Assembly (NCBI GenBank): GCA_949316495.1
Contig: OX439012.1
Location: 33,537,927-33,601,926, forward strand
DNA length: 64,000 nucleotides
From: Amphiduros pacificus
Taxonomy: Eukaryota; Annelida; Polychaeta; Phyllodocida; Hesionidae
Direction: 5' to 3'
Of this stretch, positions 28,333-39,800 are shown piece by piece. A model generated the notes under the pieces. That model ran no database searches and had not been told where the DNA came from. It saw only the letters and a program-made list of their open reading frames with translations. The stretch's first letter is position 1. Each line of letters starts with the position of its first letter. Made by a program: the position numbers and the translations under genes.

Positions 28333-29817
28333 AAGTTTAAAAATTCTATATCTTTGCTGTCATTTCTCACTCTTCCATTTGTCACAAGTATACATGTGTC
28401 GGTTACCCATGAGCCATCACTAAATGGTTATCTAATGCCAAGATACTGAATATTTATGATGGTCACATTTTAGATTGATATCAGTGAGGCTACTTATCGC
28501 ATTGTAGCCGCTCTATATGTTACCTGAGCCTCCCTGTTTTATATTTATATTATTGTTATTTACTTAAATGAAATAATATGCACAATTTTAATCTCCATTT
28601 GTACCCTCCTTATAAATAAAAAAACATTTTATGTATAAGATAAGAATAAAATGTGTTTTAATCATCCTTCAGTGCTTCAAAATTATTAGCAGGAGGCGGT
28701 TTCTAGAATTCCGCCTGAATAAGGTCCAAATGTGTGTTGTGCGAGGGGGGAGGGGGGTAAATTAAGAAGCGATAATGTGACTATTAACCTTCTTTGGCAC
28801 CATAGCTGAATAATAAACATTTACAAATGATGGAATAAATGTGTAGTCAAATGTACGACACAGGTAATTTCATTGCAAAAATAATTTCATCATGAAGCTT
28901 CTGTGCCATCTCGATCTTTTAGAATTACGTATTTATCAATTGGTGTCTTCTGACTACGTTTAACTTCAAACTGAGGTATCTGTCTTGGGAAGAAGTGATA
29001 AAACACAGAGTAGCTGTCTGAGAGGTAGTTGTGTCATGTTTGCACATGCAATCTATTCACATTTAGTGAAAATCAGTTTGAGTGTGGTTCCCATGCTTTA
29101 TTTGTTATAAACAATTCTCACAGCTCGCATTTCTATATTTGTCGTCCACTAAGACAACAACAGCTAGTGCCAAGATTGAGAAAACAGTTCAACAACCCAA
29201 TTCTCATTCTCATCCCGCAGTCAATATTGTTTGAGCATGGAGCCACCTTCTATACTAAAGTGTTGCTTAAATTAAGGCGAGAATCACTCAAACCAGTGGA
29301 GTTTAGCTTCAGACAGGAGTGTTCCTTTATATATGGGAATATTGTTTCAGAGTTGATCAGTATTCCAGTATGGAATAGAAATAAGAAAATGCTCGTGGCA
29401 TGGGAGCTATGGTATCTGACTCTGCTTATGTGTCTGTGTGGGGTGAACAAAAACCTCAACATTCTGCTATATCTTGTGAGGATACAGACTGGTAGATTTC
29501 TACCACAATCTACCAGTCTATTTCTACCACACATTTGCCCCATGAAGACCCACTTTTGATATTCTCAAACATGACCTTGACCTTTGTTTCCAAAGTCATA
29601 GATATCAGCATAACAACTTTTGCTATATCTTAGTTATATCTATACCCTTTTTTGTTAAGATATAGTGTAAGCTGGCAAATAAAAGATGACTGGCCTACTG
29701 ACCTCAAATGTGTGTACCCATGATTAGCCTGGGAAATAGAGACTCGCTTGCTTTGAGGCTCTGGAAACTATCCCTTATGACATGATTCTTACTCTAATAC
29801 TATAACAAGGACAACGG
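28333..29817. other. Intergenic, nothing recognised
   Basis: Unique sequence with a plus-strand frame of 176 codons (29029-29559) that shows no domain, no splice context and an erratic composition. A 12-bp stem, AGACTGGTAGAT with ATCTACCAGTCT, lies at 29486-29519. Confidence 0.4.
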
Positions 29818-29978
29818 GTTAACCCTTTAGGCACGGGCCTCAGCTCATATGGAAAATTGTATTGTGAGTTCCATCTCAGCACGGCTGGGGATCAAACCCA
29901 CAACCTTTGGATCACCACAGAGGAACTGGTGATAGTGAGCTGGCACTCTTACCAACTGTGCCACAGCCCGAGGCCCCG
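29818..29978 (-). mobile_element. tRNA-derived SINE, head half only
   Basis: On the minus strand it starts GGGGCCTCGGGCTGTGGCAC and AGTTGGTAAGAGTGCCAGCT, includes the GTGGTGATCCAAAGGTTGTG block and GGGTTTGATCCCC B box, and stops after GCCCGTGCCTAAAGGGTTAA. The second half of the element is missing. Confidence 0.8.
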
Positions 29979-30813
29979 ACTCCCACTGCCGGAAGTATTA
30001 CTTTCACACTGGTTAAAAGGCTCAAAATTCGACCTGATATGGCCACATTTTCCCATTTTTGTTTTCATATTCATGCATATAAGAAAATCAAGGTTTTCTA
30101 TAATCAAATGTATAGCTTTATTATAAATTATATGCAATTTTTCAAACACCCATTTCATTATCACATATTATAATTAATATCATTCACATTTTAAAGACCC
30201 TTGGCCCATACTTTTCTTTTTCTAGTTCCAAGCATGAGTGAAGTATTCACATGGAGTGAGGCCAAGCTTTTCACCAGTGGGTGGAATGATTCAAACTACT
30301 GGTTATGCATATGAGTGTAGAAATTACATAATCTGCTATTATGAATCATTGCCTTGGTGTTATGTCCATGTGAATTCTTTAAATTATTTCCTGTTGTGAA
30401 ATTTATCTATCGATCTTACACATCTGTAGTGATATGAACTCCAACATTTCTATGAATTCTAAAAAACTGTTTGATTTGGGGATGCTCCATCACAGACCCA
30501 TGCTTGCATCCTCAATCCTAACCCTAAACCTGTTCCATCCACACTGCACATGAATCCTCCAGAAGCAAACAACATGAAAGCAAAGACATATTTGGTGGCC
30601 TCACACTATAAAAACTTGGAGATGATTCTACATCAACTCCAAATCCTGAGAGTTTTTTTAACTCCTCATAAAAACACCAAGGACACAGAATCCAATCAAT
30701 TTTCATGTTACCAACCAGAATCTGGATTTTATCTCAAACAGTTTCTTTGTCTTTTTTTGTTTTTGTTTTTGTTTTTTTTCTGTTTTTTGAGTCTCTTCAA
30801 ATCAATATCCTTA
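29979..30813. other. Intergenic, nothing recognised
   Basis: AT-rich sequence with a T-rich run (30750-30790). No supported gene. Confidence 0.4.
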
Positions 30814-30927
30814 AACAAATTTGCAATCACAAAGGGACGTCCACAATTATCACCTGCTGAAGTAGAAAAATATAGAACTCCTACAATGGTAAGAATCCAT
30901 ATTGAGAGGATCATTGGTCTCAATTTG
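30814..30927 (+). pseudogene. DDE transposase fragment (DDE_Tnp_4-like)
   Basis: In one frame it reads NKFAITKGRPQLSPAEVEKY and then VRIHIERIIGLN. The GKPQLS...EV...VRIHVERAIGR block is characteristic of the C-terminal part of DDE_Tnp_4 transposases (Harbinger and THAP-associated groups). Only about 38 residues remain, joined directly to a LINE fragment. Confidence 0.6.
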
Positions 30928-30945
30928 CACCAGTTTCTTATAAAA

Positions 30946-31143
30946 AGAGATAAAGCCTGTTCTATTATTAAAATAAGCAAAAGAACAAGTTGGAAAGATT
31001 ACGTTTCTAAATTAAATACACGTTCACCAATTAAGAAATGTTGGGATATGGTGCGTAAAATTACTGGGAAGGGAGGTGGAGCAAGGATCAAACATCTAAA
31101 TCATAATGGCCAATTAATTACAAATCCCACTGAAATTAGGGAT
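30946..31143 (+). mobile_element. Jockey-like LINE (older), segment upstream of RT
   Basis: In frame it reads RDKACSIIKISKRTSWKDYV, SKLNTRSPIKKCWDMVRKIT and GARIKHLNHNGQLITNPTEI. This is the linker between endonuclease and reverse transcriptase in jockey-clade LINEs (SW..Y...LN...P.K..W...R...GK). It is interrupted after 31143 by inserted sequence and continues near 32085. Confidence 0.75.
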
Positions 31144-31765
31144 GGGTCCCGTTAATAATAGCGGGACGATACCGATACTTTATAAACGATACCAATGCTG
31201 GCACGATAACGATACCTGACAATAGCGCTGCCATACTTTCCCATTGAAAATAACACACCTGAACTTCACAAACAAAATTGAAAATGCAAAAAAAACTTTT
31301 TGAACACAATAAAGAATGTATACCTTATTATCCCTAATAGTCCTGTCTGAAGCCTGTCAGCAGACCAGGCCTTGGTGGCTGGGGTAGTGGAGCTGCAGAC
31401 TTACAAGCCACAGGGGCTTGCTATCTCAGTAATTAATATACAAACAGTACTCACAACTTCACTTGCAATATGCATTCAAACATATCAAAGACAACACACA
31501 CCCCTTGTAATGTTTACCACAAACACTTGAATATTTCTCAATTTCACATGATGCTACACTGTAAACAACTCCTCATGTTTGCATCAATGTGTATGATCTG
31601 ACACCTGAATGCTGGGTGAGGGTCACATGTGGGTCACAGTATGGTGCCCAGTAGCACACCCCAGCCTCTTGTAACTTAATTGGTTGATTACCCTACTATG
31701 CGGTCAAGTGGGGGACTTCAGGGCTCAACACTGATTATAATATATAATACTGTAGGTTAATAAAG
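31144..31765. mobile_element. Unresolved insertion in older LINE, possibly hAT-like
   Basis: It begins GGGATGGGTCCCGTTAATAA and GCGGGACGATACCGATACTT, a start often seen in hAT-type elements. No matching right end or target duplication is found before the SINE at 31766. No coding frame is present. Confidence 0.3.
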
Positions 31766-32055
31766 TTTGTTTGTTTGTTTGGGGTTTTACATCACTTTCA
31801 ACATTATTTCAGTCATTTCGTGATGAGACCTACTTGTGACAGATATAGTGCTGCCTCACTGAATTGTCATGTCGCAGGTCCTTGACATGACAACCCACCC
31901 AGTCACAGATTACGGACCTCAGCTCATGTGTGAAATTGTATCATGATTTCAATCTCGGCATGGCCGAGGATCAAACCCACGACCTTTGGATCACCACAGA
32001 GGAACTGTTGCTAATAAGCTGGCGCTCCAACCAACTGCGCCACAGGCCGTGGCCT
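31766..32055 (-). mobile_element. tRNA-derived SINE, full length
   Basis: Minus strand. The head is GGCCACGGCCTGTGGCGCAG with A box TGGCGCAGTTGGTTGGAG and B box GGGTTTGATCCTC. The body is shared with 3436-3714, and the tail AAAACCCC(AAAC)n begins as GTTTGTTTGTTTG at 31768. At about 290 bases it is the most complete copy in the window and the reference for the fragments. Confidence 0.9.
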
Positions 32056-32084
32056 AGGTTATACAGGTCAAACCACTTCCAAGA

Positions 32085-32857
32085 ATTCCTCATCTGATAA
32101 TTATTCTACAAAATTCCAACAAATAAAAAATAGAAAAGAAAGAAACCAACTATTTCATATCTAATAACTTTATAATAAATCATTTACAATAGAAGATTTA
32201 AAATTTGCTTTGGATAAACCTCATGATACTGCTCCTGGGCCTGATCAAAACCACTACCAAATCCTTAAACACCTCCCTGACCAATCACTTGGGCATCTTT
32301 TAAATATTTTTAATAAAATTTGGGAAAGTGGTGATTTTCCTCCGTCATGTAGTGAAGCCGCTAATATTCCCATTTCTAAGCCTGGCAAAGACTCGTCAGA
32401 CTCAAATAATTATCGTCCCATTGGTTTAACCAGTTGTGTCTGTAAAACAATGGAACGAATGATTAACGAGCATTTAGTTTGGTTTTTAGAAACTGCAGCT
32501 CATATTTCTGTTGCACAAAGTGGCTTTAGAAAAACTTGAAGTACCATTGACCACCTGGTAGGTTTAGAGACAATTATAAGAGAGGGTTTTACAAAAGGTG
32601 AGCATGTGGTTAGTATTTTCTTTGATTTAGAGAAGGTATACGACACCACATGGAAATATGGGATAATGAGTGATTTATATGATATGGAATTAAGGGGTCG
32701 TTTACCCCTTTTTATTCAAAATTTCTTGTCAAATAGATAATTCAGGGTCTGAGTTGGTTCATCACTTTTATCAGGAAGTGTTCCACAGGGTAGTCTATTT
32801 TATTTAACATTATTTATAATAAAAATCAACAGCGTTGTAAATTGTGTGAGACCTGGA
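32085..32857 (+). mobile_element. Jockey-like LINE (older), reverse transcriptase part
   Basis: Reverse transcriptase blocks are visible: DTAPGPDQNHYQILKHLP, IPISKPGKDSSDSNNYRPIG, LTSCVCKTMERMINEHL, AQSGFRKT, then, with breaks, STIDHL, VVSIFFDLEKVYDTTW and GSVPQGSLF. In-frame stops follow GFRKT (32537) and occur again further on, so it is inactive. It is cut at 32857 by the minus-strand LINE and resumes at 36722. Confidence 0.85.
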
Positions 32858-33006
32858 TAGATAAGATAATTTTTTTTTATTTGAGTCTCATCCTTATCTA
32901 CTAATACATTAAAAACCAACACATATTAAAATCTAGGCCATTCTGTATAGAATTATAAGAGACTGTTTAGTCCATCAGGTCTCTCAATAAATAAATTAGC
33001 TAGTGA

Positions 33007-34644
33007 CTAGGTGTGTGTTACATGATATCGTCTTTGTAAGATCATATGGCAGGTTTTGGCTATATCACGCATACAAGTATAATCAGATAATAAAAATAAC
33101 AGTTTCTGGTTGTCATTCATTTCTAGAAATTCTGGGTTAAAAACAACACTGTATAGATTCTGTCTTATATCATCATAGAGTGAGCACCGAATAATGACAT
33201 GTTCCTCAGACTCCACCTCCCCACTACTGCAAACAGAACAAATGCGATTTTCTTCAGGAATCCTTTCATACCGTCCTGTTTCAATTCTAATTGGTGCTGT
33301 ACCAGACCGGAATTTAGCAAGAGCACTTCTATGCTGTCTGTTTAAAATATATAAATAAGGTTCCATCCTGAATTCAGATTTAAAGGCTCTATAGGTCCGC
33401 AACTTATTTCGGCCTGCTCCATGTTTGGCCTTTTCCCTCTGGAGGTCATTGTTCCATATTTCTAGGTACTGAGTCTGGAGAGCGCTCTTCAGTTCATCTA
33501 AAGCATGACTATCTCCATCCATGATAGGCCTCTCCAGCCCAAGGGAGCGTAACTTGGCAATAAATTTATTGGCGCTGTTCTTCCGTCCAACCAGAGCCAG
33601 GCGTCGAGCCCAGCTGAATACTCTGTAGTTCACTCTGTCCGGTGACATGCTGGCTAGGCGGCACCACTGCCTGCCCACGGCCATCCATCTCCTCACTTGT
33701 GGGAACTCCCAGCCCATATCACCTTCCACTGCTGGTGAGGGTGAGGATTTACAGAGCCCCATGAACACTTTACATGCTCTGTGCTGTACTGCCGTGATAC
33801 AAGAGTATTCTGTGTTACCCCACACTGCAGCTCCATAATCGAGGATGGGCTGCACCAGGGCATCATATAGCCTGGTATACACATCATATGGCAATCCTCC
33901 ATGTGCTTTGTACTTGGCTATCAAACACCCCAGGGCACGGTTGGCTGCTTGGGCCACTACTTTGGCTGTGTCTTCCATGTTCATATACTCATTCAGAACA
34001 AGCCCTAGGTACCGATATTTGTCCACAACACTGATTTCCTCTTCACCACACCTGAATGTAAAGTCAGTTCTGGGTGTCCCTTTTCTTCTAAAGTGAACTA
34101 CCTGGGTTTTCTTGCTGTTTACCATCATGCTCCACTGCTCACACCATTCCATGGTTTTATTTAACATAGCCTGCAAATCCTCTTCTGAACCTGCCAAAAG
34201 GGCTATATCATCGGCAAACAAAAGAATTGATACCAAATCTTCATCAATCTTGATTCCTAAATTCAAGTCTGCTATTACTTCTACCAGGTCATTTATATAC
34301 AAGTTAAAAAGCACGGGGCTGAGTATACATCCTTGTTTTAGGCCAATTTTCACATGGAACCAGTCAGACATAATGCCATTTATGCGAACACTGCATTTCA
34401 CATCATGGTATAATGACTTTAGTGCACCTAGGAACTTTGAGGTGACACCAAGTCTAGAGAGTTTCCACCACAATTTGTCTCTTTGCACTCGGTCATACGC
34501 TTTACTAAAGTCTATGAATGTCACCAAAGTGGGGAGATTCTGGGCCTTTCGGCTGTTCACAATTTCGCATAGTGTGGAGAGGTGGTCCACACATCCACGT
34601 CCCTTTCTAAAACCATTTTGGTTATCACTGATCTTTTTGTTCAC
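33007..34644 (-). CDS. LINE reverse transcriptase, main part
   Basis: 545 codons. Reverse transcriptase blocks: NGFRKGRGCVDHLSTLCEIV, VTFIDFSKAYDRVQRDKLWW, IGLKQGCILSPVLFNLYIND and the catalytic LLFADDIALLAG (FADD at residues 143-146). A thumb region and a C-terminal CSVC...HVIIRC zinc-knuckle-like motif follow. The true ORF begins upstream: the same frame continues past a TAA at 34693-34695 into the segment at 34693-35190, so this start is only the first in-frame methionine after that stop. Confidence 0.88.
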   Translation of the reverse strand: MNKKISDNQNGFRKGRGCVDHLSTLCEIVNSRKAQNLPTLVTFIDFSKAYDRVQRDKLWWKLSRLGVTSKFLGALKSLYHDVKCSVRINGIMSDWFHVKIGLKQGCILSPVLFNLYINDLVEVIADLNLGIKIDEDLVSILLFADDIALLAGSEEDLQAMLNKTMEWCEQWSMMVNSKKTQVVHFRRKGTPRTDFTFRCGEEEISVVDKYRYLGLVLNEYMNMEDTAKVVAQAANRALGCLIAKYKAHGGLPYDVYTRLYDALVQPILDYGAAVWGNTEYSCITAVQHRACKVFMGLCKSSPSPAVEGDMGWEFPQVRRWMAVGRQWCRLASMSPDRVNYRVFSWARRLALVGRKNSANKFIAKLRSLGLERPIMDGDSHALDELKSALQTQYLEIWNNDLQREKAKHGAGRNKLRTYRAFKSEFRMEPYLYILNRQHRSALAKFRSGTAPIRIETGRYERIPEENRICSVCSSGEVESEEHVIIRCSLYDDIRQNLYSVVFNPEFLEMNDNQKLLFLLSDYTCMRDIAKTCHMILQRRYHVTHT

Positions 34645-34692
34645 CTCTGACCATGTGGCCAGTCTGGCATTTAGAATTCCACAATACAGCTT

Positions 34693-35190
34693 TTAGATGC
34701 AGGATGCCATGGTGATACCACGATAATTGAGAGGCTGGCGGGGGTCTGCTGTGCTTGACTTTGGGATGGGGTTTATCACTCCTTTATTCCATATGTCCGG
34801 CACACATCCTGTTTCGAAGCACACATCAAACATATGGTGAAGGAAATTCACTGCCTCATCATTCCTCATGACTTCAACTGGCATGTTGTCAAACCCTTGA
34901 GCCTTTCCATTTTTTGCGCGTGCAAGAGCACGTCGCACTTCCAGCAGTGAGATTGGCTCCTCCAGCCCTGTATCCACTACTGGGGGGTCTCCTTGGTGGG
35001 TGAGGTTATCCTGCTGGGAGGGTACCTCATGCTGTGACTCTGCCTCAGAGCCTGGGTTTAGTAGTTGGGCAAAGTCTCCACTCCAGCGGTCCAGCACCTC
35101 TTGGGGGTCTGATGACACAGTACCATCCTCCCGCATGATTTCCCAAGGTATAGGCGCTGACCTCTGTTTGCCCATGCCTATTTTGCCCAC
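34693..35190 (-). CDS. LINE ORF2 middle part (RT blocks 0-2)
   Basis: Same frame as 33007-34644, separated by one in-frame stop. It contains ALARAKNGKAQGFDNMPVEV, CVPDIWNKGVINPIPKSS and PLNYRGITMASCI, the first RT blocks. A frameshift at about 35190 separates it from the endonuclease segment. Confidence 0.85.
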   Translation of the reverse strand: MGKIGMGKQRSAPIPWEIMREDGTVSSDPQEVLDRWSGDFAQLLNPGSEAESQHEVPSQQDNLTHQGDPPVVDTGLEEPISLLEVRRALARAKNGKAQGFDNMPVEVMRNDEAVNFLHHMFDVCFETGCVPDIWNKGVINPIPKSSTADPRQPLNYRGITMASCI

Positions 35191-36479
35191 GTACCTCCAG
35201 TCAATATCTCCTGCTGCATCTCCTTCCAGTATCTCCTCTTTCTGCTTTGTACTGCTCTATCTAGAGCCTTCCTGTGTACTCTGGCAGTTGCCTTTTGCTT
35301 TTGTCTCTCTCTGCCCTGTTTTCTGCTGATCAGACTATCCGATTCATTCCAAGCTGCCCAAAGACCATCCAACTCAGAGTTCCACCATGGTTTCTTTACG
35401 CGGCGACGCTTGCGTGACATACCTGGTCTCACATTAATAGTCTTATGGTTCAGCTTGTTTTTCATTACATCATGTACAATATCACAGAAGGAATCATATG
35501 TTTTATTTAACACTGCTTGAGTTTGCTGTCTTTCCTGCAGATGTTGTATGCACACATTTATCTGCTCCACAATGGCTGGGTCAGCTAGAATATCATTGGG
35601 CACTTGTTCCAGGTCATACTTGATCACTGATGCAGACACCACTGACTGGGGTTTATGCCTGCTGGGTTCAATCACAAATGTGGAAAGATCCAGTGACCAG
35701 CTCAGTAAGTTGTGATCTGGGATGTAATGAGGATCAGCTTCACCAAGACACCCAGCTTCATTGTATAGGTCTCTGGCTTTTTGCACCCTGAAGTTGCTAT
35801 GCATGTTTAACTGTTCATATGGCACCAGGGAATAATCAACTACTGAGGATTCCTTACATGTATAATCATTTTGTGTGGTATTCCGACCATTTAGGACACA
35901 GAAGTCTGCACTCAATAAAAAGTTAATCAATGCTTCACCCCATTTATTTGTACACCTGTCCACATTTGATCGGTTAGGAACTGGGTCAACACCCTCAATG
36001 AAGTCCAATAAATCACCAGTCCTGCCATTGAAATCTCCACACAAATACATGACCCCACCATCCTGTTGATAGTTATGTAACTGCATCAAAAGATTATCCA
36101 AGAATTCATGCACATCGGCATTTCTGGTGGTGCCCTCTGGTGGCAGATAGCAAACACACACTGACATCACAAAGTCACAATGTATACTGGTGAATCTCAC
36201 CCACATGATACCTTCCACTGTTTTATCAAGAATCCAAACCTTGTACTCATTTAACACAGTAGATCTGACCAGCAGACCCACTCCTCCTGATCCACAGGGT
36301 GCCCTTCTATGCAAGTCAGTCCTGTTATGCCCAAACCATTCAAAACCTGGCACATGCAGTTTACTTTGACCAACTAAATGGGTTTCACTTATTCCTATAA
36401 TGTCTAAGTTACACAGGTCTATACAGTGCTGTCTAATAGTAAAACTGTCAGATTTAGGGTCAGGATCCCATCCTCTCAC
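35178..36479 (-). CDS. LINE endonuclease part of ORF2
   Basis: APE-type endonuclease signatures: LDIIGISETHLVG, then GSGGVGLLVRSTV, VCVCYLPPEG, MYLCGDFNGRTGDLLDFIEG and SSVVDYSLVP; the terminal S-D-H block survives as DPHYIPDHNLLSWSL. The basic linker VQSRKRRYWKEMQQEIL leads to the RT in another frame. This endonuclease nicks target DNA to start reverse transcription. Confidence 0.88.
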   Translation of the reverse strand: MRGWDPDPKSDSFTIRQHCIDLCNLDIIGISETHLVGQSKLHVPGFEWFGHNRTDLHRRAPCGSGGVGLLVRSTVLNEYKVWILDKTVEGIMWVRFTSIHCDFVMSVCVCYLPPEGTTRNADVHEFLDNLLMQLHNYQQDGGVMYLCGDFNGRTGDLLDFIEGVDPVPNRSNVDRCTNKWGEALINFLLSADFCVLNGRNTTQNDYTCKESSVVDYSLVPYEQLNMHSNFRVQKARDLYNEAGCLGEADPHYIPDHNLLSWSLDLSTFVIEPSRHKPQSVVSASVIKYDLEQVPNDILADPAIVEQINVCIQHLQERQQTQAVLNKTYDSFCDIVHDVMKNKLNHKTINVRPGMSRKRRRVKKPWWNSELDGLWAAWNESDSLISRKQGRERQKQKATARVHRKALDRAVQSRKRRYWKEMQQEILTGGTWAK

Positions 36480-36500
36480 ATTCCAAAACCCGCAGATTAC

Positions 36501-36721
36501 CTATGTTTTGCTCTGCTTGTTGGTGGGTACCTGGGTGTTATTGTTTTGGTTTGCTCTGTTATGGGCCCCTCTGCCACCCCCACCACGGCCTCTCTGATTG
36601 GCTGGCCTATGTGGCTGGCCTCTGGTTGCCTTGGCTCCCCTGGCTGCTGTGCTGGTAGTGGGAGTGGGTGACTGGCTACCTTCACGGTTCACTGATCTCC
36701 TGGTCAGCCGGTCTCCTCTCA
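36501..36721 (-). CDS. LINE 5' short frame (basic, Q/G/R-rich)
   Basis: About 70 codons of low-complexity basic sequence (RRSVNREGSQSPTPT, ANQRGRGGGGRGAHNRANQ) ending before the endonuclease frame. It may be the tail of an ORF1 in a 5'-truncated copy. Confidence 0.4.
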
Positions 36722-36856
36722 CTGGAACAGATTATTCATTATTTGTTGATGATTTTAATTTATGTTACAGGTCCACAAGCATGCATACCGACAGCTCCAA
36801 CAACATCTTAATAGGCTACAATGGGCTGATCATAACTGATTTAAGTTTTATTTTCC
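36722..36856 (+). mobile_element. Jockey-like LINE (older), RT catalytic block
   Basis: It directly continues 32857. CCTGGA there joins ACAGATTATTCATTATTTGT here, giving DYSLFVDDFNLCYRSTSMHT, the FVDD reverse transcriptase motif. A shifted frame then gives RQLQQHLNRLQWADHN. The LINE ends where the 41-bp satellite begins. Confidence 0.85.
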
Positions 36857-39800
36857 TTATTATTGTAACAGACTCTGATACCAGTGTCATACTTACCTTA
36901 TTATTGTAACAGACTCTGATACCAGTGCCATACGTACCTTGTTATTGTAACAGACTCTGATACCAGTGTCATACGTACCTTATTATTGTAACAGACTCTG
37001 ATACCAGTGTCATACGTTCCTTATTATTGTAACAGACTCTGATACCAGTGCCATACGTTCCTTATTATTGTAACAGACTCTGATACCAGTGTCATACGTA
37101 CCTTATTATTGTAACAGACTCTGATACCAGTGCCATACGTACCTTATTATTGTAACAGACTCTGATACCAGTGTCATACGTACCTTATTATTGTAACAGA
37201 CTCTGATACCAGTGTCATACGTACCTTATTATTGTAACAGACTCTGATACCAGTGCCATACGTACCCTATTATTGTAACAGACTCTGATACCAGTGCCAT
37301 ACGTACCCTATTATTGTAACAGACTCTGATACCAGTGCCATACATACCCTATTATTGTAACAGACTCTGATACCAGTGCCATACATACCCTATTATTGTA
37401 ACAGACTCTGATACCAGTGTCGTACGTACCTTATTATTGTAACAGACTCTGATACCAGTGTCATACGTACCTTACTATTGTAACAGACTCTGATACCAGT
37501 GCCATACGTTCCTTATTATTGTAACAGACTCTGATACCAGTGCCATACATACCCTATTATTGTAACAGACTCTGATACCAGTGTCATACGTACCTTATTA
37601 TTGTAACAGACTCTGATACCAGTGCCATACGTTCCTTATTATTGTAACAGACTCTGATACCAGTGCCATACGTACCTTATTATTGTAACAGACTCTGATA
37701 CCAGTGCCATACGTACCCTATTATTGTAACAGACTCTGATACCAGTGTCACACGTACCTTCTTATTGTAACAGACTCTGATACCAGTGTCATACGTTCCT
37801 TATTATTGTAACAGACTCTGATACCAGTGCCATACGTACCTTATTATTGTAACAGACTCTGAAACCAGTGTCACACGTACCTTATTATTGTAACAGACTC
37901 TGAAACCAGTGTCATACATACCCTATTATTGTAATAGACTCTGATACCAGTGCCATACGTACCTTATTATTGTAACAGACTCTGATACCAGTGTCATACA
38001 TACCTTCTTATTGTAACAGACTCTGATACCAGTGTCATACGTTCCTTTTTATTGTAACAGACTCTGATACCAGTGCCATACGTACCTTATTATTGTAACA
38101 GACTCTGAAACCAGTGTCACACGTACCTTATTATTGTAACAGACTCTGAAACCAGTGTCATACATACCCTATTATTGTAATAGACTCTGATACCAGTGCC
38201 ATACGTACCTTATTATTGTAACAGACTCTGATACCAGTGTCATACGTACCTTATTATTGTAACAGACTCTGATACCAGTGTCATACGTACCTTATTATTG
38301 TAACAGACTCTGAAACCAGTGTCATACATACCCTATTACTGTAACAGACTCTGATACCAGTGTCATACGTACCTTATTATTGTAACAGACTCTGATACCA
38401 GTGCCATACGTACCGTATTATAGTAACAGACTCTGATACCAGTGTCATACGTACCTTATTATTGTAACAGACTCTGATACCAGTGCCATACGTACCTTAT
38501 TATTGTAACAGACTCTGATACCAGTATCATACATTCCTTATTATTGTAACAGACTCTGATACCAGTGTCATACGTACCTTATTATTGTAACAGACTCTGA
38601 TACCAGTGTCATACATTCCTTATTATTGTAACAGACTCTGATACCAGTGTCATACGTTCCTTATTATTGTAACAGACTCTGATACCAGTGTCACACGTAC
38701 CTTATTATTGTAACAGACTCTGATACCAGTGTCATACGTACCTTATTATTGTAACAGACTCTGATACCAGTGCCATACGTACCTTATTATTGTAACAGAC
38801 TCTGATACCAGTGTCATACGTACCTTATTATTGTAACAGACTCTGATACCAGTGCCATACGTACCTTATGATTGTAACAGACTCTGATACCAGTGTAATA
38901 CGTACCTTATTATTGTAACAGACTCTGATACCAGTGCCATACATACCCTATTATTGTAACAGACTCTGATACCAGTGCCATACATACCCTATTATTGTAA
39001 CAGACTCTGATACCAGTGTCGTACGTACCTTATTATTGTAACAGACTCTGATACCAGTGTCATACGTACCTTACTATTGTAACAGACTCTGATACCAATG
39101 CCATACGTTCCTTATTATTGTAACAGACTCTGATACCAGTGCCATACATACCCTATTATTGTAACAGACTCTGATACCAGTGTCATACGTACCTTATTAT
39201 TGTAACAGACTCTGATACCAGTGTCATACGTACCTTATTATTGTAACAGACTCTGATACCAGTGCCATACGTACCTTACTATTGTAACAGACTCTGATAC
39301 CAGTGTCATACGTACCTTATTATTGTAACAGACTCTGATACCAGTGCCATACGTACCTTATTATTGTAACAGACTCTGATACCAGTGCCATACGTACCTT
39401 ATTATTGTAACAGACTCTGATACCAGTGTCATACGTACCTTATTATTGTAACAGACTCTGATACCAGTGCCATACGTACCTTATGATTGTAACAGACTCT
39501 GATACCAGTGTAATACGTACCTTATTATTGTAACAGACTCTGATACCAGTGCCATACGTACCCTATTATTGTAACAGACTCTGATACCAGTGTCACACGT
39601 ACCTTCTTATTGTAACAGACTCTGATACCAGTGTCATACGTTCCTTATTATTGTAACAGACTCTGATACCAGTGCCATACATACCTTATTATTGTAACAG
39701 ACTCTGAAACCAGTGTCACACGTACCTTATTATTGTAACAGACTCTGAAACCAGTGTCATACATACCCTATTATTGTAATAGACTCTGATACCAGTGCCA

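Larger units (their letters stand above)
32858..36721 (-). mobile_element. Nearly whole LINE inserted into older LINE
   Basis: It is 3.86 kb on the minus strand, flanked by CTGGA on both sides (32853-32857 and 36722-36726). It has an arginine/glutamine-rich short frame, an endonuclease, a reverse transcriptase and a C-terminal zinc-knuckle-like CSVCSSGEVESEEHVIIRC. The long ORF is broken only by one frameshift near 35190 and one in-frame TAA at 34693-34695, so it is comparatively young. The 3' end reads AAAAAAAAATTATCTTATC rather than plain poly-A. The clade is not certain (I, CR1 or L2-like). Confidence 0.9.

Noticed and set aside
29029-29559. 176-codon plus-strand frame as a gene
   Set aside because: No domain, signal or splice context is visible, and the composition looks like noncoding AT-rich DNA.
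33647-36069. Plus-strand frames of 60-190 codons
   Set aside because: Antisense shadows of the minus-strand LINE ORF2.
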